DNA from: an uncultured Bdellovibrio sp.
GTDB lineage: Bacteria > Bdellovibrionota > Bdellovibrionia > Bdellovibrionales > Bdellovibrionaceae
Assembly: GCA_946482355.1 (NCBI GenBank)
Contig: CAMLRE010000019.1
Coordinates: forward strand, 1-12,216
Direction of reading: 5' to 3'
DNA: 12,216 nucleotides
Made by a program: the position numbers and the translations under genes. Shown here in pieces: positions 1 through 6,913 of this stretch; within the stretch, counting starts at the first letter, position 1, and each line of letters opens with the position of its first letter. The notes under the pieces were generated by a model. It was given only the letters and a program-made list of their open reading frames with translations, ran no database searches and was not told the DNA's origin.

Positions 1-1
1 G

Positions 2-2953
2 CCACGTGCTTATGAAGCGTTAAAAGAAGTGAAAGATAAATTAAAACTTATTAGCGGCGCTGAAATCACAGTTTTAGATCACCCGAATATTACTCTTTTA
101 GCTAAAACCAGAAAAGGTTATGGCTTTTTATGCCGTTTAATTGCGGCAGTTCATAAAGATAAAGAAAAAGGCCAGGGCCACACCACTTTAGCTGAAATGG
201 CTGAGATGATGCTGCAGTTTTCTGGTGGCCAGGATTTAATCTGTATTCCGGATGTCACTGAACACACCAACGTAGAATTTTTAAAGGCCTTGTTTAAAGA
301 TAATCTCTATTTACCCCTTTGCCGGTATTTAGATGGCTTAGATGAAAAGCGCACAGAAAAAGTTTTAGCTTTAAGCCAAAAGTATCATTTAAAAATTATT
401 GCAACAAACGATGTTCATTATCACAAATCAGAACGCAGGCCTTTGCAGGACTGCTTAACCTGCATTCGTGAAGGTGTTACTGTAGATACAGCAGGCTTTC
501 ATTTATTTGCCAATGAAGAACGCTATTTAAAGTCTGCACAGCAAATGGAAAATTTATTCTGGGATTTACCTGAAGCTATCGCAAACACAGCTCAAGTTTC
601 AGCTCAGTGTACATTTGATTTATCAGAACTTAAATACTCTTACCCGCATGAGTTTATTCCTGAAGGTCACACGGCGGCCAGCTATTTACGTGAATTGGTG
701 TTTGAAGGTGCGCGCGAAACTTATAAAGAAAAAATTCCGCCAAAAGCTATCGAGCAAATTGAACGTGAATTAGCCTTTTTTGCCAAACGGGGCGATGAAC
801 ATTACTTCTTAACTGTTCAAGACATTGTGAAAGAATCAAAAAGACTAAATATTCTTTGCCAAGGCCGCGGATCGGCAGCGAATTCAATTGTTTGTTATGT
901 CTTAGGTATTACCAGTATTGATCCGATTCAGATGAATCTTTTATTTGATCGTTTTATGAACGAAGGGCGTAAAGAACCACCCGATATTGATATTGATTTT
1001 GAACATGACCGCAGAGAAGAAATTATTCAGTATATTTACGAGCGCTTCGGCCGTGAACGGGCTGCAATGGTGTCAGCGGTGCGCACTTATCGCCGTCGCA
1101 GTGCTTTTCTAGAAATCAGCAAAGCGGTTGGTGTTCAAGTCGGAACTATTTCAGCAAGTGAGCTAGAAAAAGATTTTGACCAGCACGCCAAGAATTTTAA
1201 ATACAGAAGACATACCATTGATGAATTAACTCAAGAGTTAAAAGGTTTTCCGCGCCACTTATCAATTCACAGCGGTGGCTTTGTTTTATCTGATGAACCG
1301 TTAATTGAAATTGTTCCTATCGAACCAGCTCGGATGGAAGGGCGCACGATTGTTCAGTGGGATAAAGATGATTTAGAAACTTTGGGTTTAATGAAGGTCG
1401 ATGTTTTATCAATCGGCTTTTTAACAGCTCTGCATAAAGCCACAGACATGGCCGGGATTAATTGGCGTGAAATTCCTGATGATGATGTGGCGACTTATAA
1501 AATGATTCAACGGGGAGAAACTCACGGCACTTTTCAAATTGAATCACGCGCTCAGATGAATATGGTTGTGCAAACGCTGCCAGAAAATTTCTATGACTTA
1601 GTTGTCGAAGTGGCGTTAGTGCGTCCAAGCCCTACAACGGGCGGAATGGTTCGTCCCTATATTCAACGACGAGCTTTAAAGCGTAAGGGAGCCTGGGAAA
1701 CTAAACTTGGTAATGCTGCTTTAGATAAAATTTTAGATCGAACTTTAGGTATTCCCATCTTTCAAGAGCAGATTATGCAAATTTCAATTGATGTGGCAGG
1801 ATTTACTTCATCAGAAGCTGATCAGTTACGTAGATCACTTTTACTGCAGCGATCAGCAAACTCTGTGAACGTCATGGGAGAAAAATTGCGTAAAGCTTTA
1901 GAAAAGGCGGGTATTTCACAAAAATTTGCGAACGATCTTTTTGAATACGTAAAAGGTTACGCACATTACGGGTTTCCAGAATCACATGCCGCTAGTTACG
2001 CTTCTTTAGCGTATAAATCAGCCTACATGAAGTGCCATTATCCAGCAGAGCTAGTGGTGGCGCTGATTAATTCTCAACCCATGGGATTTTATTCGATTGA
2101 TACTTTAATGAATGAAGCTCGCCGTAATGGTGTTACATTTTTGCCGATTGATCCGCATCTTTCAGTTTGGGAAACAACCTTGGAAGGTGAAAAAACTGTA
2201 CGCATGGGCTTTTCGCATATAAAAAAGATTCGTAAAGAGGATGTCGAACATCTCATCGCGGAAAGAGAAAAAGGTGATTTTCATTCATTAAATGATTTTA
2301 TTTTCAGAAATCATTTTAATAAAGATGTTTTAGAAAACTTAGCTTTAGCGAACACTTTTGAAATATTTGGTCTAGATCGAAGACATTCATACTGGCAATC
2401 GATCGAATTCGGAAAGTTAGTGCAGGAAAAAAACAGCGAGCAGATGATGTTATTTAATGAAACCACAGAGCTTAAGGCGCGCGAAGATTTATTTGCAGAT
2501 ATGACTTACCTAGAAAAAGTTACAACCGATTATAGAAAATTGGGTTATTCAAACAATGGCCATTTAATGAAAGCCTTACGTTCAGAAATTACAGATTTGC
2601 CTTCGATCACGTCAGTGCAGGTTAAAAAAATGATGAAAGGTAAACTTCTTCGCTACGCTGGAATTTTAACGGTCATGCAAAGACCACCACCGGCTAAAGG
2701 AACAGGGTTTATCACCTTAGAAGATGAATTCGGCAGTGTTGATACAGTTTTAAAAAATGATGTTTTTGAAAAATACAAACCGGTCTTATTTAATTCAAAA
2801 TTTTTGATTATCGAAGGCCGTATACAGAAAAAAGGCTTAGGAACCACGGTGCTTGTTACACACGTCAGTTCCTTCGCCCAAAGAGAATTAAAAAAACCAA
2901 TCATGAATGGCGCAAGTCCTCGCGGACTTGGCCCTCTTGATTGGACTAGCTAA
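2..2953 (+). CDS. dnaE2: Error-prone DNA polymerase DnaE2/ImuC, 5' end cut off by the window
   Basis: C-family replicative-type polymerase alpha subunit of the DnaE2 (ImuC) branch, which in other bacteria does damage-induced translesion synthesis with ImuA and ImuB. The frame is open to the window edge and the residues before the first internal GTG (29) already belong to the PHP domain, so the true start lies upstream by roughly 60-70 residues. Visible in order: the rest of the PHP domain with NDVHYH near 407-424; the DnaE2-type block PLQDCLTCIREGVT; palm motif GRGSAANS near 863; catalytic acidic motif PDIDIDF near 979-999; third palm aspartate in KVDVL near 1395-1409; HhH region; a clamp-binding-like QMMLF at 2441-2455; and a C-terminal OB fold (near 2650-2880). 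All palm aspartates are intact. The last residues (about 2891-2950) are encoded by a hairpin that looks like the terminator of convergent lon. ImuA/ImuB partners are not in view. Identification is strong; the mutasome role is inferred from the family. Confidence 0.95.
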   Translation, partial: PRAYEALKEVKDKLKLISGAEITVLDHPNITLLAKTRKGYGFLCRLIAAVHKDKEKGQGHTTLAEMAEMMLQFSGGQDLICIPDVTEHTNVEFLKALFKDNLYLPLCRYLDGLDEKRTEKVLALSQKYHLKIIATNDVHYHKSERRPLQDCLTCIREGVTVDTAGFHLFANEERYLKSAQQMENLFWDLPEAIANTAQVSAQCTFDLSELKYSYPHEFIPEGHTAASYLRELVFEGARETYKEKIPPKAIEQIERELAFFAKRGDEHYFLTVQDIVKESKRLNILCQGRGSAANSIVCYVLGITSIDPIQMNLLFDRFMNEGRKEPPDIDIDFEHDRREEIIQYIYERFGRERAAMVSAVRTYRRRSAFLEISKAVGVQVGTISASELEKDFDQHAKNFKYRRHTIDELTQELKGFPRHLSIHSGGFVLSDEPLIEIVPIEPARMEGRTIVQWDKDDLETLGLMKVDVLSIGFLTALHKATDMAGINWREIPDDDVATYKMIQRGETHGTFQIESRAQMNMVVQTLPENFYDLVVEVALVRPSPTTGGMVRPYIQRRALKRKGAWETKLGNAALDKILDRTLGIPIFQEQIMQISIDVAGFTSSEADQLRRSLLLQRSANSVNVMGEKLRKALEKAGISQKFANDLFEYVKGYAHYGFPESHAASYASLAYKSAYMKCHYPAELVVALINSQPMGFYSIDTLMNEARRNGVTFLPIDPHLSVWETTLEGEKTVRMGFSHIKKIRKEDVEHLIAEREKGDFHSLNDFIFRNHFNKDVLENLALANTFEIFGLDRRHSYWQSIEFGKLVQEKNSEQMMLFNETTELKAREDLFADMTYLEKVTTDYRKLGYSNNGHLMKALRSEITDLPSITSVQVKKMMKGKLLRYAGILTVMQRPPPAKGTGFITLEDEFGSVDTVLKNDVFEKYKPVLFNSKFLIIEGRIQKKGLGTTVLVTHVSSFAQRELKKPIMNGASPRGLGPLDWTS
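2890..2944 (-). terminator. Intrinsic terminator of lon, embedded in the 3' coding end of dnaE2
   Basis: Read on the minus strand, the lon stop codon is followed after 11 nt by a long interrupted hairpin. The outer stem is CCAATCA (2938-2944) with TGATTGG (2897-2903). The inner stem is GGC plus CAAGTCC pairing with GGACTTG plus GCC (2909-2933, one bulged base) around a 4-nt loop. The base of the stem is followed directly by seven T (2890-2896). On the plus strand the same hairpin has no T tract, so it should work for lon and not for dnaE2. It encodes the last residues of DnaE2. Confidence 0.78.
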
Positions 2954-2955
2954 CT

Positions 2956-5343
2956 TTAGTTCGACATCGCTGAAGGTAAGTTCGCGTCGTGATCTTTGGG
3001 ATGATATAAAAGTTCATCACTCCAATCAGACAGATCAATACCTAAGGCAATCGTTAACACCTGATTAATATGTTGCACCAAGTGGATTTTCATTTGTGAT
3101 CTAACCTCTTCAGGTACGTCTTTTAGATCTTTTTCATTTCTATCAGACATGATCACTTCATTTATTCCGGCACGGTGGGCGGCAATCACTTTTTCTTTGA
3201 TACCGCCAACAGGCATAACTTTACCGCGTAAACTGATTTCTCCGGTCATGGCTAATTTTGGATTAACCACACGGCGAGAAATAAGGGAGGCGAGCGATGT
3301 TAATAATGTGATACCCGCAGACGGGCCATCTTTTGGAATTCCTCCAGATGGGACGTGTAAGTGAATATCAAATTTACTAAAATCAAAAGTCGGCGCTAAC
3401 GTTTGCAGACGCGCTTTTACTAACGATTTTGCAATCTGTGCGGATTCTTTCATGACGTCACCTAATTGTCCGGTCACAATCATTTCACCTTTACCCGGCA
3501 CAAGTGCAGTTTCGATAAATAAAATATCTCCACCCACCGGTGTCCAAGCAAGGCCTGTCACCACACCTGGTGTTGCCACCACATCAGCCACTTCGTTTTG
3601 ATAACGTTCAGGCCCAAGAATTTCTTCTAAGCGTGAAAGCTCAATAACGAGTTTGGCTTCTCCGCGTAAGATTTTTTCAGAAGTAAATCTGGCCATTTCG
3701 GCAATCTTACGTTGCAACTCACGCACACCGGCTTCACGGGTGTAGTGAGAAATCGTTTTGAACAGAGCTTCGTCCGTGATCTCGATCTGATCAGGTGTTA
3801 AGCCATGTTCTTTGATTTGTTTCGGGATCAAATGCGTTTTTGCAATATGAAACTTTTCAGCGATCGTGTATCCCGACAAATCAATCACTTCCATACGATC
3901 AAGCAAGGGCAGTGGAATACCTTCAAGGCTATTCGCCGTGGCAATAAAGAAGATATTCGACAAATCAAATGCCGTATCGAGGTAGTGATCTGTAAACGTT
4001 GTATTTTGTTCTGGATCTAACACTTCAAGCATGGCTGAAGCGGGGTCACCAGAAAAACTACGCGACATTTTATCAATCTCATCCAGTAAGAAAACCGCAT
4101 CGTTTTCTCCGGCTTTTTTAACAGCCGCGATAATACGTCCCGGAAGTGAACCGATATAAGTTCTTCTGTGGCCGCGGATTTCTGATTCATCACGCACCCC
4201 ACCTAAACTGATACGTTGATATTTTTTTCCTAAGGCGCGTGCAATACTTTGCCCAAGGGATGTTTTACCAACTCCCGGAGGACCGATAAATAACAAGATC
4301 GATCCGCGTTTTTCTTTTTTAAGTTTTAGTACAGCTAAGTGCTGTAAAATTCTTTTTTTAATTTTATCTAAGCCGTAGTGATCCGCATGTAAGATGCTTT
4401 CAGCTTCATCCAGGTTAAAATCTTTTTTATCTGAAGATTTGCTCCATGGTAAAGCCACCATTAAATCCAAATGCGATCTGATCATTTGATGTTCTGGCGA
4501 TTGTTGGCCCGAACTTTCAAGCTTTTTAAGCTGTTGCATGGCCAGATCGTTGGCTTCTTTTGGCATCTTCGCATCTTTAATTTTTTTAAGATAATCTTCT
4601 ACAGCAGATGTTTCATCACCTTCACCTAACTCTTCGCGAATTGTTTTTAACTGTTCACGTAAAATGTGTTCACGTTGGGTTTGGCCAAGTTTAGTTCCTA
4701 ATTTTTGGCGAATATCCTGTCTGACTTGTAAATTATCTTTTTGTTGATTCATTAAAGTCAGTAAGTGCATTACGCGGTCTTTGATCGACGTCATCTCTAA
4801 AAGATGTTGTCGTTCATCCAGCGTAATTTCGATATTGGCCGCAGCTAAGTACGAAAGTAATCCCACATCTTCAATAGCCAACACTAACTCTTGCGCCTGT
4901 TCGGTATTACCCGGAACCAACTGCAAGACTTCAATACTGATTTGACGAAGTGACGTAAGAAGTGCTCCTTCTGTTGAAGGATCAATATCTATTGTGTCAT
5001 CAACACGTTCCGTGTGTGCTTCGTAAATTTCGGTGTCGGTTTTGAATGAATTCACTTTCATACGGTGATAACCGCGTAAAGTTACAAAGTAACCTTGTTC
5101 ATGGGTTCCTTTGATAGATTCAATTTTTGCTAAAGTACCCCAATGATAAAGTTCATCTGGGCTTTCAATGGGCTTGTCAGGATGACGTTGAGCCAACGTG
5201 ACAATCCAGTTGTCTTTTAACATTGCTGCATCGACCGCTTTTAAACTTTTATCACGGCCCACGCGTAATGTTTGCGTAATACCGGGATAAAGCACGGTAT
5301 TTTTTAGAGGTAATACAGGAATTGCTCCTATTGGCATTGACAT
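2956..5343 (-). CDS. lon: ATP-dependent protease Lon
   Basis: Cytoplasmic AAA+ serine protease (family S16) that unfolds and degrades misfolded and regulatory proteins. The 795-residue product has the usual LonA length. Order: N-terminal substrate-binding LON domain (about 1-200, beginning PIGAIPVLPLKNTVLYPG), helical linker, AAA+ module with Walker A GPPGVGKT at 354-361, Walker B FLLDEIDK, an arginine-finger region, then the protease domain with catalytic Ser675 in PKDGPSAG and Lys718 in GGIKEK. All catalytic residues are intact. The chosen ATG (5343) has AGGAGA five nt upstream. A longer in-frame reading from a TTG at 5451 is rejected because it would run through a strong terminator hairpin and adds non-Lon sequence. 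The gene lies downstream of hsp20 on the same strand, with a terminator 27 nt before the start codon, and converges on dnaE2 with a 2-bp gap. Confidence 0.97.
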   Translation of the reverse strand: MSMPIGAIPVLPLKNTVLYPGITQTLRVGRDKSLKAVDAAMLKDNWIVTLAQRHPDKPIESPDELYHWGTLAKIESIKGTHEQGYFVTLRGYHRMKVNSFKTDTEIYEAHTERVDDTIDIDPSTEGALLTSLRQISIEVLQLVPGNTEQAQELVLAIEDVGLLSYLAAANIEITLDERQHLLEMTSIKDRVMHLLTLMNQQKDNLQVRQDIRQKLGTKLGQTQREHILREQLKTIREELGEGDETSAVEDYLKKIKDAKMPKEANDLAMQQLKKLESSGQQSPEHQMIRSHLDLMVALPWSKSSDKKDFNLDEAESILHADHYGLDKIKKRILQHLAVLKLKKEKRGSILLFIGPPGVGKTSLGQSIARALGKKYQRISLGGVRDESEIRGHRRTYIGSLPGRIIAAVKKAGENDAVFLLDEIDKMSRSFSGDPASAMLEVLDPEQNTTFTDHYLDTAFDLSNIFFIATANSLEGIPLPLLDRMEVIDLSGYTIAEKFHIAKTHLIPKQIKEHGLTPDQIEITDEALFKTISHYTREAGVRELQRKIAEMARFTSEKILRGEAKLVIELSRLEEILGPERYQNEVADVVATPGVVTGLAWTPVGGDILFIETALVPGKGEMIVTGQLGDVMKESAQIAKSLVKARLQTLAPTFDFSKFDIHLHVPSGGIPKDGPSAGITLLTSLASLISRRVVNPKLAMTGEISLRGKVMPVGGIKEKVIAAHRAGINEVIMSDRNEKDLKDVPEEVRSQMKIHLVQHINQVLTIALGIDLSDWSDELLYHPKDHDANLPSAMSN

Positions 5344-5348
5344 ATTTG

Positions 5349-5354
5349 TCTCCT
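5349..5354 (-). promoter_or_regulatory. Ribosome binding site that sets the lon start
   Basis: AGGAGA on the minus strand, 5 nt before the ATG at 5343. It is preceded by a small 5-bp hairpin (GACCA/TGGTC, 5355-5368), leaving the ribosome binding site itself unpaired. Confidence 0.8.
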
Positions 5355-5370
5355 GACCATGTGTGGTCGT

Positions 5371-5406
5371 AAAAAAAAAGCAAGGGGCACGGTTCTGCCC
5401 CTTGCT
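5371..5406 (-). terminator. Strong intrinsic terminator between hsp20 and lon, possible lon attenuator
   Basis: Minus strand: an 11-bp perfect GC-rich stem, AGCAAGGGGCA pairing with TGCCCCTTGCT, a 6-nt loop, then an uninterrupted run of T at 5371-5379. It is the clearest terminator in the window. It ends only 27 nt before the lon ATG, leaving no room for an ordinary promoter in between. It should end most transcripts coming from hsp20, and also any that start at the TATAAT candidate at 5434-5439. Confidence 0.88.
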
Positions 5407-5433
5407 TGCCTCAGACCTTACCCTCTCGGATAA

Positions 5434-5448
5434 ATTATATAACTGGGG
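5434..5448 (-). promoter_or_regulatory. Candidate lon promoter -10 region, TATAAT overlapping a sigma32-like box
   Basis: On the minus strand CCCCAGTTA (5440-5448) resembles the sigma32 -10 element CCCCATNTA with one mismatch and is followed at once by a perfect TATAAT (5434-5439). No good TTGACA is found 16-18 bp upstream. A partial sigma32-like -35 (GTCGACA) sits 17 bp before the CCCC. Initiation here would give a leader of about 85 nt containing the terminator. Heat-shock control of lon is known in other bacteria; here it is inference. Confidence 0.4.
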
Positions 5449-5458
5449 CAACGATTTA

Positions 5459-5512
5459 ACGTCCGTGTCGACGTCTGCGTTTGGAAGTCTCGCTTCAAGG
5501 GCACGCGACGTT
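5459..5512 (-). other. Large imperfect stem-loop at the end of hsp20
   Basis: AACGTCGCGTG (5502-5512, overlapping the hsp20 stop codon) can pair with CACGGACGTT (5459-5468) with one bulged base. A small GAAG/CTTC hairpin lies inside. There is no T tract, so it is not an ordinary terminator. It could protect the hsp20 mRNA 3' end or take part in alternative folding with the lon leader: its CAAGGGCAC complement (5496-5504) nearly copies the 3' arm of the downstream terminator. Confidence 0.35.
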
Positions 5513-6050
5513 AAGCTTTGGTTTCTTTTCCTGAAACAGGCACATCCTTATTCGTATTTTGTGCCTGTTTGCGATCTAATAACTTGTCGAAGATGCCGCC
5601 TTTGCCTGATTGAATTTCAATCTTTCTTGCAGAGGCCACTTCAGTTTTCGGTAAATAAAGTTCAAGTACGCCATCTTCATAGCGGGCTTCGACTTTATCC
5701 GCACTGATCGTGTTCGGTAAGACGAAACTGCGTTTGAACGTACCGTATGATTTTTCGAAGCGATGTACTTGGTTTGCATCATTTCGTTTTTCATGTTTAC
5801 GTTCGCCCGAAATAACTAACGTACCGTCAGCAACTTCGATTTTAATATCTTCTTTTTTCATGCCGGGTAAATCCATGCTCAGCATGTAGTGATTTTCTTC
5901 TTCGGTTAATTCTGATGCCGGTGCGAATTCGCGCTCATCATAAACCGGAAGACCCGGTGTTGCGAAATGATCGAACATGCGATCCATTTCTCTCCATAAA
6001 TCTGTTGGAGTTAAACTTCTACTATTAAAGAACGGTGTGAGTGATCTCAT
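5511..6050 (-). CDS. hsp20: Small heat-shock protein (Hsp20 / alpha-crystallin family)
   Basis: ATP-independent cytoplasmic holdase that binds unfolding proteins and keeps them refoldable. The 179-residue product is typical: a variable N-terminus with DLWREMDRMFDHF, the alpha-crystallin domain at about residues 47-150 (YMLSMDLPGMKKEDIKIEV, then DGTLVISGER, FKRSFVLPNTI and the A-x-x-x-DGVLEL-type strand), and a C-terminal tail with an IEI motif that in the family docks oligomers. The tail is longer and more lysine/glutamine-rich than usual. The start ATG has a strong AGGAGGA ribosome binding site. It lies 44 nt downstream of a small membrane-protein gene and upstream of lon, suggesting a proteostasis operon. 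Expression is probably heat-inducible, as in the family. Confidence 0.95.
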   Translation of the reverse strand: MRSLTPFFNSRSLTPTDLWREMDRMFDHFATPGLPVYDEREFAPASELTEEENHYMLSMDLPGMKKEDIKIEVADGTLVISGERKHEKRNDANQVHRFEKSYGTFKRSFVLPNTISADKVEARYEDGVLELYLPKTEVASARKIEIQSGKGGIFDKLLDRKQAQNTNKDVPVSGKETKA

Positions 6051-6065
6051 ATAATCCTCCTATAT
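6049..6065 (-). promoter_or_regulatory. hsp20 ribosome binding site in the loop of an AU-only hairpin
   Basis: On the minus strand ATATA (6061-6065) can pair with TATAT (6049-6053), enclosing the ribosome binding site GGAGGA in the 7-nt loop and pairing the first two bases of the start codon. Five A-U pairs are weak. Small heat-shock genes often carry RNA thermometers, so this is recorded as a possible but unproven one. Confidence 0.3.
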
Positions 6066-6094
6066 CTTTTCAGTATAAAAACTGATTCATTTTC

Positions 6095-6283
6095 TTAATT
6101 TAAATTTGAGTTCGTAAAAAATTCTGTCAAGGCAGATACACCTTCACTTTGTGAAGCCAGCGCTAAATCACTCTGAAGATCCACGTTCGATTTCTGTGGA
6201 GCGTTTAACGCAACAAGAATAAAAAATAAAACGGTTATAACGTAGAAAAGATTCGCGAAAACTTTTTTCAGTTTGATCGTCAT
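6095..6283 (-). CDS. Small single-pass membrane protein in the hsp20-lon cluster, function unknown
   Basis: A 62-residue protein not recognised as any named family. It has a short basic N-terminus (TIKLKK), one hydrophobic segment at about residues 8-28 (FANLFYVITVLFFILVAL), and a polar, serine- and acid-rich tail of about 33 residues, with no lipobox cysteine. The positive N-terminus predicts an inner-membrane anchor with the tail outside the cytoplasm. An uncleaved signal peptide is the alternative. Support for a real gene is an AAGGAGG ribosome binding site 8 nt before the ATG and a position as first gene of a strand-consistent cluster with hsp20. Function cannot be stated; co-transcription with a chaperone suggests a stress or envelope role. 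Confidence 0.75.
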   Translation of the reverse strand: MTIKLKKVFANLFYVITVLFFILVALNAPQKSNVDLQSDLALASQSEGVSALTEFFTNSNLN

Positions 6284-6296
6284 ATTTTATTCCTCC

Positions 6297-6336
6297 TTGT
6301 TGCATACAACAATTAGTTCAAAAAAAACTTTGTCAA
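6297..6336 (-). promoter_or_regulatory. Promoter region of the small membrane gene/hsp20 unit with palindromic operator-like site
   Basis: Minus strand: TTGACA (6331-6336) is a perfect -35. The -10 at 17-bp spacing is poor (ATTGTT, 6308-6313). Overlapping it is the inverted repeat TTGTTGCATACAACAA (6297-6312), placed where a repressor would block initiation or as a 5' UTR hairpin next to the ribosome binding site. A second wide inverted repeat, AACTTT (6327-6332) with AAAGTT (6344-6349), flanks the -35. No CIRCE element was found. Confidence 0.45.
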
Positions 6337-6394
6337 GTTCGTTAAAGTTTGGCCGTCAATTTGAAGTGCTAATGTTTTTTTACCGGAGGTTTTT

Positions 6395-6901
6395 ATGCTT
6401 TCAAATTTCAGCAGAGGCTTGTGGAGCGGACTACTCGCGACCGGGCCCATGACAGTCTTAATGTTTTCTTTATTTCGAAAATTACCGGCGAGTCAAAAAT
6501 CCCCATTGCCGCCGGCGACAATCACCACCGACGTTCTGGAAAAAAAGATGAAAATTCCCTTTTCCGAAAATCGCCGGAAAGATACGGTGCTGGCTCTGCA
6601 CTTTGGCTACGGTATTCTGACTTCGATGGTTTACGCAGCGATTGCCAGAAAATTTAAATTTCAATCTCCGGTTTTACAGGGAGCCAGTTACGGGTTGACG
6701 GTGTGGGGAGCGAGTTACATTGGATTAGCGCCTCTTTTTGGTTTACGGGCAACGGCGATGAATATGACTGCGAAAAGAAACGGGTTGATGATTGTCGCGC
6801 ATGTTCTTTGGGGCGCATGCTTAGCTGTTGTTGAAAATGATCTACGAAAAAATGATTCGCGATTACTGAACGGGTGGAAAAAAGCATTTGCTGCCGAATA
6901 A
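6395..6901 (+). CDS. Four-helix inner-membrane protein, DUF1440/DUF6789-like
   Basis: A 168-residue integral membrane protein of unknown function. Four hydrophobic segments are visible, at about residues 8-28 (WSGLLATGPMTVLMFSLF), 64-85 (VLALHFGYGILTSMVYAAIA), 93-118 and 129-147 (LMIVAHVLWGACLAVV). The pattern of small residues and aromatics (GLLATGPMT, HFGYG, ASYGLTVWGASYIGLAPLFGLR, AHVLWG) matches what I recall of DUF1440 or DUF6789 proteins; the two families are similar and I cannot separate them. GGAGG five nt before the ATG supports the start. It is divergent from the heat-shock cluster and is followed after 12 nt by the JmjC-like gene, probably co-transcribed. No function is inferred. 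Confidence 0.82.
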   Translation: MLSNFSRGLWSGLLATGPMTVLMFSLFRKLPASQKSPLPPATITTDVLEKKMKIPFSENRRKDTVLALHFGYGILTSMVYAAIARKFKFQSPVLQGASYGLTVWGASYIGLAPLFGLRATAMNMTAKRNGLMIVAHVLWGACLAVVENDLRKNDSRLLNGWKKAFAAE

Positions 6902-6913
6902 AAGAAAGAAAAA

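Noticed and set aside
2913..2930. The CAAGTCC/GGACTTG hairpin as a dnaE2 terminator
   Set aside because: It lies before the dnaE2 stop codon and has no T tract on the plus strand; it fits better as part of the minus-strand terminator of lon.
5344..5451. In-frame 36-residue N-terminal extension of lon from a TTG codon
   Set aside because: It would translate through the terminator hairpin and T run, has no ribosome binding site, and adds sequence unlike any Lon; the ATG at 5343 has AGGAGA correctly spaced.
5363..5707. Open plus-strand frame of 114 codons opposite the hsp20 end and lon leader
   Set aside because: It runs antisense over hsp20 and the terminator hairpin, has no ribosome binding site and no recognisable domain.
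6284..6394. CIRCE (HrcA) heat-shock operator upstream of the hsp20 unit
   Set aside because: No TTAGCACTC/GAGTGCTAA-like inverted repeat with 9-nt spacing is present; the dyads seen have other sequences.
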